A DNA stretch of 12,225 nucleotides from NCBI GenBank assembly GCA_002402245.1, contig NVVP01000001.1, positions 57,802 to 70,026 of the forward strand, in the 5' to 3' direction. Below are positions 6,967 to 12,225 of this stretch, in pieces. The DNA is from Gammaproteobacteria bacterium (GTDB lineage: Bacteria; Pseudomonadota; Gammaproteobacteria; Nitrosococcales; Methylophagaceae). The number at the start of each line of letters is the position of its first letter. Position 1 is the stretch's first letter. The notes below the pieces were generated by a model. It did not search any database, had not been told where the DNA came from, and saw only the letters and a program-made list of their open reading frames with translations. The position numbers and the translations under genes are program-made.

Positions 6967-8139
6967 ATGAGTAAACAAATAGGCATCCCTTTACTTCTCA
7001 CGCTAGTATTAATGGTGGTTTCAGTAATATTAGGTGGGAATCTAGCCCCGCTCTTAATTATAGTAACGGCATCTATATGGTATTTCCTGCCTCCTTTATT
7101 GACTAATACTGCCGCTTTAGATGACAGTCAGGCTTACGACCGTAAACAAGCAGATGCTTTGGCGGAGGAAGTGCATGCTATGCATGATGAAGCCTTACTG
7201 CATTTGAAAGAGCAGTTAGGCCTAGTGTCTGATGAAAGTGCTCAGGTCAATGAGTTGATCCAAGCAGCCATCATTCAGCTAACGGCTAGTTTCCAAGGGC
7301 TAAATTTTCATGCCGAACAACAATCAGAATTACTTCGAAATATAACCCATCAAAGTGATGATGTTGATATCACTCAGTTTGTAGCTGATACTGAAAAGCT
7401 ATTAACTTATTTTGTAGATCAAGTATTGAATACGAGTAAAGATAGTATGTATTTAATGCATCGACTAGATGACATGACCGAAATGGTCAATGATGTATTT
7501 TCTTTATTAGATGATGTTAAAGATATTGCTGCACAAACTAACCTATTAGCATTAAACGCTGCTATTGAAGCTGCTCGAGCAGGCGAGGCAGGTAGAGGAT
7601 TTGCTGTTGTTGCAGATGAGGTACGTAAATTATCCAAAAAGTCTGATAACTTTAGTGATGAAATAAGTAATTTAGTAGCGGATGTTAAAAGTAAGTTAAA
7701 AGATGCGACTGTTATTGTTAATAAAGTGGTTTCTACCGATATGAATGTCGCGTTAAGTGGTAAAAATAAAGTGACTGAGATGTCGGGAACCATCGAAAAA
7801 ATACAAAGTACAACAGCCGATGTAATTGATAAAACTCAAGCTGCAAGTACTGAAATTAGCTTATTGGTAAATCAAGCTGTCACTTCATTGCAGTTTGAAG
7901 ATATGAGCACACAATTGTTAGCGCATATTGCTCGTCGAGTGTCTGCGATCACTGATTTAAGTGAGCTTGTAGATACTTTACATGATGCACGAATATCAGC
8001 TGATTTATCGAAAAAACACCAGGATTCACTGACTTCACTAAAGGCATCTTTAATATTATTACATCCAAAAATAGAATCAGTTCAGCATCAAGCTGTTTCT
8101 CAAAAAGACCTTGATGAAGGCGGAATTGAATTATTTTAA
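6967..8139 (+). CDS. Small membrane MCP-like signalling protein without sensor or HAMP domain
   Basis: A 390-residue receptor-like protein. Two adjacent hydrophobic helices (about 7-23 and 27-45) form a membrane hairpin with almost no external loop, so no periplasmic ligand domain exists. A long coiled coil follows with the conserved signalling tip DIAAQTNLLALNAAIEAARA (186-205) and GRGFAVVADEVRKLS (209-223), which should bind CheW/CheA. There is no HAMP domain and no evident methylation helix of the E-E-Q-A-A-S type. The returning arm has SLQFEDMSTQLL (307-318), seen in a subgroup of atypical MCPs. The protein ends DEGGIELF, echoing the CheD terminus. It may sense membrane or intracellular state, or be a helper of the array; this is inference. 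AGGA at 6950-6953 is a rather distant SD. A sigma54-like promoter precedes it. Confidence 0.88.
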   Translation: MSKQIGIPLLLTLVLMVVSVILGGNLAPLLIIVTASIWYFLPPLLTNTAALDDSQAYDRKQADALAEEVHAMHDEALLHLKEQLGLVSDESAQVNELIQAAIIQLTASFQGLNFHAEQQSELLRNITHQSDDVDITQFVADTEKLLTYFVDQVLNTSKDSMYLMHRLDDMTEMVNDVFSLLDDVKDIAAQTNLLALNAAIEAARAGEAGRGFAVVADEVRKLSKKSDNFSDEISNLVADVKSKLKDATVIVNKVVSTDMNVALSGKNKVTEMSGTIEKIQSTTADVIDKTQAASTEISLLVNQAVTSLQFEDMSTQLLAHIARRVSAITDLSELVDTLHDARISADLSKKHQDSLTSLKASLILLHPKIESVQHQAVSQKDLDEGGIELF

Positions 8140-8205
8140 CTAGCGTTGCACAATTAGATCAATTAGACTGAAACTGTACTAAATTTAAAAAGGATATATT
8201 GAGTT

Positions 8206-8502
8206 ATGGCTATAACATCTTCGACTGATGGAAATAAATATACGATTAAAATTCAAGGACGTTTTGATTTTGGGGTGCAGGCTGAGTTTCGTCAATTATA
8301 TGAAAAAGAAGCTAGCTCAAGTGCATTTGTATTAGATTTTTCTTTGACTGATTATATGGATAGTTCAGCATTGGGGATGCTCTTATTACTTCGTGATTAT
8401 GCCGGTGGTGATAATGCGGAAGTGGAACTAGTGCAATGTAAACCTGACATTCGAAATATTTTAGAAATATCGAATTTCCAAAAATTATTCAAGATAAGTT
8501 AA
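8206..8502 (+). CDS. STAS-domain anti-sigma-factor antagonist (SpoIIAA/HsbA-like)
   Basis: A single STAS domain of 98 residues, the normal size for SpoIIAA/RsbV-like antagonists. Such proteins switch between a phosphorylated idle form and an unphosphorylated form that binds a partner. The hallmark phosphoserine loop is YMDSSALGMLL (50-60); S54 aligns with the SpoIIAA phosphoserine, S53 being the alternative. A good SD (AAAAAGGA, 8187-8194) precedes the start. It lies 66 bp after the MCP-like gene and 51 bp before the phosphatase/kinase, which is its natural modifying enzyme. HsbA of P. aeruginosa and CrsA of Shewanella are comparable STAS proteins paired with fused phosphatase-kinases. Its downstream target is not shown by the sequence. 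Confidence 0.9.
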   Translation: MAITSSTDGNKYTIKIQGRFDFGVQAEFRQLYEKEASSSAFVLDFSLTDYMDSSALGMLLLLRDYAGGDNAEVELVQCKPDIRNILEISNFQKLFKIS

Positions 8503-8553
8503 GTTTTAAATTATTATGTTGTGGCTGTTTATTCCAATTTTAAACGGTAGCAT

Positions 8554-9816
8554 ATGAGTGATAAAAACCAGCGCCAAGTGCTAGAAATCCTTGAAAATAA
8601 GGCTGTTGCAAAACATATTTCTGCTCAAATTGCCAAGATAGCTAAAAAAAATGAGTTGTCTAATTTGCTTATTTGGCAGCAACCGTTAGGGCAAACATCA
8701 TCAGATTTTGTCTTTAGTGCTCCTCGTCCATCGGGAGGGGTAAATGTGATGTTGGCTGATTTTATGACTCAGGGTCTATCAGCTGCTGTCTCTGCGCTTT
8801 CTGTGGCAGAAATATTTTATAGTATGACTGAGAAAGGCTTCGGTCTCAGTGATATTATTGCTGAAATTAATAAGAAGCTTTTATATATATTGCCTGAAAG
8901 TTTGTGTTGTGAAGCTTGTTTTATAGAGCTTGACCAAGAAAGCCGAATCTTGGCAGTGTGGAATGGTGCTAAAACTGATTTGATAGTCATTGATGCTGTA
9001 TCCATTATAAAAAATCGCGTTCACTCCCAACATGAATCTCTTGGAATGAGGGAATTCACCAAATCAGATTTAGAAACATTATTTATTGAAGTGGCTGAAG
9101 GGGATCGTATTTATCTTTATTCTGATGGTTTGTCTTCCTCAATGGCTCAGCAAGAGATTGAAGCGTCTATAAAAGCGGATACTTCACTCTCAACTCTCAA
9201 ACGCGATTTGGCTTTGCTTAATAAGGACGATGATCTAACCCTTATTAGTTTAGAAATTAAGTCTACTCAAACAGAACTTGTTCCTGAGTTAGTTAGTACC
9301 TCCTCCTTAAGCCTTATTCCTCCGACAAAATGGCAGGTAGATTTTAATTTCTCGGCTAAGACATTGAAACACCTTGATCTGGTACCATTGCTAATCAATA
9401 TATTGGCCCAAGTTCAAGCTCTTAATGGCCATAAACAAAGGATCTATACGGTATTAGCCGAAATGTATAGCAATGCATTGGAGCATGGCTTACTTGAAAT
9501 GGAATCGAATATCAAAGATGGAGCAAATGGATTTGCCGAATATTATGCATTAAGGGCAAAACGTTTAGCTGAGTTAGAATCAGGCTATATAAAAGTGTCA
9601 TTACAGCATGATGTGGTGGAAACGGGTGGACGACTCATTGTTATATTTGAGGATAGTGGTGCTGGGTTTGATCATCAACGTTACGCACTTGATTCAAACG
9701 ATGAACAGCTTCTATTATGTGGTCGAGGCGGGCAGCTTCTTCGTCAGCTCTGTAGTCATTTTGTTTATAATGATAGAGGAAATAAAGTCGAAGCCCATTA
9801 CCAATGGACGAGGTAA
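8554..9816 (+). CDS. Fused SpoIIE-type PP2C phosphatase and RsbW-type kinase, no receiver domain
   Basis: A 420-residue bifunctional partner-switch enzyme. The N-terminal PP2C domain (about 30-235) keeps acidic metal ligands at D51 (SSDF), D69 (LADFMTQG), D191 (YLYSDG) and D225-D227 (DDDLTL), but the usual DxxGHG loop reads DFMTQG and GGD reads SSD. The C-terminal HATPase domain (about 260-415) has N-box EMYSNALEHG (E303, N307, H311), G1 box EDSGAGFD (D367) and CGRGGQLLRQL (389-399), with the GFAEYYALRAKRLAEL insertion (326-341) typical of HsbR/CrsR-like proteins. Those relatives have an N-terminal receiver domain; here only about 30 helical residues precede the phosphatase. It should phosphorylate and dephosphorylate the STAS protein encoded just upstream. 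The SD is weak. Activity of each half is inferred. Confidence 0.88.
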   Translation: MSDKNQRQVLEILENKAVAKHISAQIAKIAKKNELSNLLIWQQPLGQTSSDFVFSAPRPSGGVNVMLADFMTQGLSAAVSALSVAEIFYSMTEKGFGLSDIIAEINKKLLYILPESLCCEACFIELDQESRILAVWNGAKTDLIVIDAVSIIKNRVHSQHESLGMREFTKSDLETLFIEVAEGDRIYLYSDGLSSSMAQQEIEASIKADTSLSTLKRDLALLNKDDDLTLISLEIKSTQTELVPELVSTSSLSLIPPTKWQVDFNFSAKTLKHLDLVPLLINILAQVQALNGHKQRIYTVLAEMYSNALEHGLLEMESNIKDGANGFAEYYALRAKRLAELESGYIKVSLQHDVVETGGRLIVIFEDSGAGFDHQRYALDSNDEQLLLCGRGGQLLRQLCSHFVYNDRGNKVEAHYQWTR

Positions 9817-9852
9817 ATTAGCCTTTAAAATACCGTAAACTTGTACCTGTAG

Positions 9853-9890
9853 TACCTTTACTTGGATATACCTTTACTTGGATATACCTT
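9853..9890 (+). repeat. 16-bp tandem direct repeat (2.4 copies)
   Basis: TACCTTTACTTGGATA occurs twice head to tail (9853-9868 and 9869-9884), followed by a third partial copy TACCTT (9885-9890). An earlier TACC at 9844 adds a fourth start of the motif. The array ends 3 bp before the sigma54-like element, so it could be an activator-binding array or a slippage-prone tract. Confidence 0.9.
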
Positions 9891-9893
9891 GAA

Positions 9894-9909
9894 TGGCGTA
9901 GTTATTGCT
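9894..9909 (+). promoter_or_regulatory. Sigma54 (RpoN)-type promoter candidate before fliK
   Basis: TGGCGT-AGTTA-TTGCT matches the TGGCAC-N5-TTGC consensus, with GG (9895-9896) and GC (9907-9908) 10 bp apart. Transcription would start near 9920, about 40 nt before ATG 9962. FliK genes of polar flagella are often under RpoN plus an FlrC/FleR-type activator, so site and gene agree. This suggests fliK starts its own unit, separate from the che/partner-switch genes. Confidence 0.6.
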
Positions 9910-9961
9910 TAAGCCCTATTAATTACCATTAATGTCATGAATCTGACACAAGGGGCTGGAT

Positions 9962-11143
9962 ATGGGACAGGAATTAGCAATAACAATCAATGTGGTTGAT
10001 AAATCTACTGCAATAGATAAAAAACAGTCATCAGAAACATCTGCAGTTGACGATAATCACGACAGTAAATCTTTTTCATCGACATTAGACGAACAACTTG
10101 ATAAGCAAGATGACATTAAAGTAGATAAAGAAAAAAAGGAATTAGCTGATTCACCTGAGCCCGTTTCTGAGGAAACCGAACAAGCGGAACAAGCGGAACA
10201 AGCGGAACAAGAAGGGGAAGAAAGCGGCAATACTTTGCCTCAATCAGAAGAAGAATTAGTAGAAAGTGAAGATGAAACGGTGGATTACCTTTTAGATAAT
10301 CTAATTGAGACGACATCATCCATTCCAGCATCAACATCTACATCACCTGTTATTACGGCTGAAAATAATAAAGATGCAGATGAAGATGTCGACTTTCTTA
10401 ATGCCCTTAAAAAACCAGTATTAAGAACAGATATATTGCATGCCATAATGAAAAAAGAGGGGGTAACAAGCAACACCAACTTAGTGACGGCAAAAGAAGT
10501 GGTTATCAGCTCTAGTAATTTAACCACAATAGCGACAGCCGATAACGCGCAAAAAATTGCTAAATTAGATGTGGGTACTCAGCTAGGTAAATCTTTGTTT
10601 ACTAAAAGAAACGAGGCTTCTTTTAGTCATACTAGCAACGCAGTTAATTCAGTATCATCAGCCTTAACGACATCATCCACAGTTGCGACTCAAGCTGTTT
10701 CAACCTCACAAACCAGCTTAAGTATACAGCCTTCAGTGCAAACAGAAGCATGGGGGAAAGTGCTAAGTAGTCGAGTAATTTGGATGGCTCGAGAAGGAGT
10801 TCAACAAGCTCAATTGAAATTGAATCCTGCCAATTTAGGTCCAGTTGAAGTAAAATTACATATGTCGAATGAGCAGGTAAATATTACATTTACTGCACAA
10901 AATGCACTGACAAGAGAAGCATTAGAACAGTCATTACCCCGGTTACGTGAAAGTTTCCAAGAAAATGGCATGGATTTAGCTTATGCAGAAGTATCTGAAC
11001 ATGATTTTGAGCAAAAGGAAGGCTCGGAACATGATGATGGTGACAGTCAGACTGTAGACGATCATGAGACAGATGTAGAGCATATAGACAATGAAGATAC
11101 TAGGTCAGATGAGCCCGCATTAGGAGTTAATGTGTTTGCTTAA
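9962..11143 (+). CDS. fliK: FliK-like flagellar hook-length control protein
   Basis: A 393-residue secreted molecular ruler candidate. FliK is exported during hook assembly and switches FlhB substrate specificity. Residues 1-250 are low-complexity, acidic and Ser/Thr-rich, including an (EQA)n tract (73-83). The C-terminal Flg_hook domain (about 258-345) has the diagnostic LKLNPANLGPVEVKLHM (285-301), then VNITFTAQNALTREALEQ and LRESFQENGMDLAYAEV. An unusually acidic tail (345-385) follows. AAGGGG just before ATG 9962 is the SD. The gene is not next to fliJ, fliL or other fli genes; its neighbours are a partner-switch kinase and an MCP. It may be the only fliK, displaced, or a second copy for another flagellar system; the window cannot decide. 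The family assignment rests on the C-terminal motif. Confidence 0.88.
   Translation: MGQELAITINVVDKSTAIDKKQSSETSAVDDNHDSKSFSSTLDEQLDKQDDIKVDKEKKELADSPEPVSEETEQAEQAEQAEQEGEESGNTLPQSEEELVESEDETVDYLLDNLIETTSSIPASTSTSPVITAENNKDADEDVDFLNALKKPVLRTDILHAIMKKEGVTSNTNLVTAKEVVISSSNLTTIATADNAQKIAKLDVGTQLGKSLFTKRNEASFSHTSNAVNSVSSALTTSSTVATQAVSTSQTSLSIQPSVQTEAWGKVLSSRVIWMAREGVQQAQLKLNPANLGPVEVKLHMSNEQVNITFTAQNALTREALEQSLPRLRESFQENGMDLAYAEVSEHDFEQKEGSEHDDGDSQTVDDHETDVEHIDNEDTRSDEPALGVNVFA
10178..10211 (+). repeat. 9-bp in-frame microsatellite in fliK (3.8 copies)
   Basis: GAACAAGCG is repeated at 10178, 10187 and 10196, with a partial copy at 10205-10211, and encodes Glu-Gln-Ala repeats. The unit is a multiple of three, so copy-number slippage would change length without breaking the frame. 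It sits in the disordered ruler part of FliK. Confidence 0.95.
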
Positions 11144-11159
11144 CTGGCAATTAGTTAAG
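11139..11159 (+). other. Stem-loop overlapping the fliK stop codon
   Basis: CTTAACT (11139-11145) and AGTTAAG (11153-11159) are perfect reverse complements around a 7-nt loop; the left arm contains the stop TAA. A second AGTTAAG (11165-11171) could pair instead. No U-tract follows, so this is not a standard intrinsic terminator. It could affect mRNA stability or the level of the MCP downstream. Confidence 0.5.
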
Positions 11160-11182
11160 ATTAAAGTTAAGTGGAGAACATA

Positions 11183-12225
11183 ATGTTTAAATTAGAAAAT
11201 TATTCATTAAAACAACGTATGCAACTAGTAGCTGGATTAGGGATAATCTTTTTTCTTTTGCTAACCGTTATTTTCTGGAAAATAGGTGCGACAGAACAAC
11301 AACTAACTATCCTTTCAATTGTTACAGTTGTAAGTAGTATAGTGCTGTATTTCACTGCTACATTTATAGGCAACTATGGGATGACCCGAGCTAATAAATT
11401 AGTGGAAGGGATTCAAAACATAAAAAAAGGCGATTTAACTAGGCCAATATCTATATCAGGAAAAAGTGATTTTAGCTGGATGGCTTTTGAGTTAGATAGC
11501 GCTCGTAAAAATGTATCTACTTTAGTTAATACATTAATGACTGATGTGAAGGAGCTTGAATCTGCTACTGATAATGTATCAACAATTAGTTCTCAAACAG
11601 TTGAAGGTGTATTACAGCAGCAAAATGAAATTTCACAAGTAGCCAGCGCGATGACTACCATGGCTGCTTCAGTACAAGAGGTGGCGGCAACCGCAGCCAA
11701 TACAGCTGAAGCTGCACGCAATGCAGATAATGAAGCGCAAGCAGGTAAAGAAGTAGTAACGCAAGCGATGGATGCGATTAACACGTTGGCTAGTGAAGTG
11801 GAACGAGCAGCACAAACGCTAAATGATTTAGAAGCTGATATTGGTAATATCGGTGCCATTGTTGATGTTATCCGTGGAATTACCGAACAAACAAACCTAC
11901 TGGCCTTGAATGCTGCGATTGAAGCTGCACGAGCAGGCGAGCATGGTCGTGGTTTTGCTGTGGTAGCGGATGAAGTACGTACTCTGGCGGCAAGAACACA
12001 ATCATCAACTCATGAAATTGAAGAAATGGTTGGACGCTTGCAAGGTGGTGCTCGAGCTGCAGTTGCTGTGATGAGTGAAGGTCGCGAGAGTGCCAAAACG
12101 AGTGTGGAAAAAGCGGCAAGTGCCGGTGAAGCATTAGATAAAATTACTGCTATGATTACCACCATGGATAAAATGAGTGAAGAAATATCAGGCGCTGTAA
12201 ATGAGCAAACATCGGTAGCCGATGG
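11183..12225 (+). CDS. Transmembrane methyl-accepting chemotaxis protein (3' end outside window)
   Basis: The frame is open from ATG 11183 to the last base (347 complete codons). GGAG at 11172-11175 is the SD, 39 bp after fliK. Two membrane helices (about 16-34 and 42-63) are joined by a loop of only about 8 residues, so there is no periplasmic sensor. A HAMP-like segment (about 64-118) contains KKGDLTRPI (81-89). The cytoplasmic coiled coil has the tip GITEQTNLLALNAAIEAARA (232-251), followed by GRGFAVVADEVRTLAARTQS. The wording of the tip and its flanks is that of 40H-type receptors, unlike the Tsr-like 36H receptor at 991-4110. It therefore probably serves the main flagellar chemotaxis pathway. 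Input may be membrane or energy state; that is inference. The C-terminus is missing. Confidence 0.93.
   Translation, partial: MFKLENYSLKQRMQLVAGLGIIFFLLLTVIFWKIGATEQQLTILSIVTVVSSIVLYFTATFIGNYGMTRANKLVEGIQNIKKGDLTRPISISGKSDFSWMAFELDSARKNVSTLVNTLMTDVKELESATDNVSTISSQTVEGVLQQQNEISQVASAMTTMAASVQEVAATAANTAEAARNADNEAQAGKEVVTQAMDAINTLASEVERAAQTLNDLEADIGNIGAIVDVIRGITEQTNLLALNAAIEAARAGEHGRGFAVVADEVRTLAARTQSSTHEIEEMVGRLQGGARAAVAVMSEGRESAKTSVEKAASAGEALDKITAMITTMDKMSEEISGAVNEQTSVAD

Noticed and set aside
7419..7793. 124-codon open frame on the minus strand.
   Set aside because: It lies wholly inside the MCP signalling domain, which has clear protein conservation; low-complexity composition, no SD.
8151..8168. 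Two copies of CAATTAGA(T/C) in the gap before the STAS gene.
   Set aside because: Nine-base AT-rich repeat in a short gap; no further copies or promoter context.
8503..8545. Imperfect AT-rich inverted repeat after the STAS gene as a terminator.
   Set aside because: The arms are A/T only with a mismatch, the loop is 23 nt, and no GC stem or U-tract is present.
9608..9838. Plus-strand frame overlapping the end of the phosphatase-kinase.
   Set aside because: It overlaps the conserved HATPase boxes in another frame, has no SD, and encodes nothing recognisable.
10116..10527. Two overlapping minus-strand frames within fliK.
   Set aside because: They mirror the repetitive low-complexity part of FliK and carry no recognisable motif.
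11139..11175. fliK-end hairpin as a transcription terminator.
   Set aside because: There is no run of T after the stem, and the MCP follows with its own SD 39 bp on, so read-through is likely.
11593..12134. Minus-strand open frames inside the last MCP.
   Set aside because: The plus frame encodes a textbook MCP hairpin here; the opposite frames have biased shadow composition.
1..12225. Mobile element, CRISPR array, tRNA or recent horizontal island.
   Set aside because: No transposase, integrase, terminal repeats, spacer-repeat pattern or tRNA fold was seen, and base composition looks even throughout.

Overview
The window is an AT-rich, densely packed, single-strand (+) chemosensory region. 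It most likely comes from a polar-flagellated marine gammaproteobacterium of the Alteromonadales/Oceanospirillales kind. This placement is inferred from protein style, low GC and sigma54-like promoters; no species is identified. All eleven recognised genes point the same way. No mobile elements, tRNA/rRNA genes or CRISPR arrays were seen.

Region 1 (1-4110): the C-terminal end of CheW, then a Soj-type ParA ATPase, then a 1039-residue soluble chemoreceptor whose start codon overlaps the parA stop. The receptor carries a basic disordered N-terminus, a flavohemoglobin-like globin, an Aer2-like heme PAS, three tandem near-identical PAS domains, a HAMP-like segment, a Tsr-like (36H) signalling hairpin and a C-terminal EWDEF pentapeptide. 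Region 2 (4111-6875): after a 121-bp gap with a 19-bp perfect palindrome come cheR, cheD (overlapping cheR) and cheB. The order cheW-receptor-cheR-cheD-cheB matches the Pseudomonas aeruginosa che2 (Aer2/McpB, F7 class) cluster, with a parA inserted. cheA and cheY are expected upstream of the window.

Region 3 (6876-9816): a second small, two-TM, HAMP-less MCP-like protein preceded by a good sigma54-like promoter, then a partner-switching pair: a STAS anti-anti-sigma-like protein and a fused PP2C phosphatase / RsbW-type kinase lacking a receiver domain. Region 4 (9817-12225): a 16-bp tandem repeat, a second sigma54-like promoter, a FliK-like hook-length protein gene outside any fli operon, and the start of a third MCP of the 40H-like type, cut by the window end.

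Working model (inference): a cytoplasmic oxygen/gas-sensing receptor array is positioned by a dedicated ParA whose partner is the receptor's own N-terminus. CheR (tethered to the pentapeptide), CheB and CheD adapt the array. A partner-switch module and flagellar genes lie directly downstream, which may couple chemosensory state to flagellar or lifestyle output.
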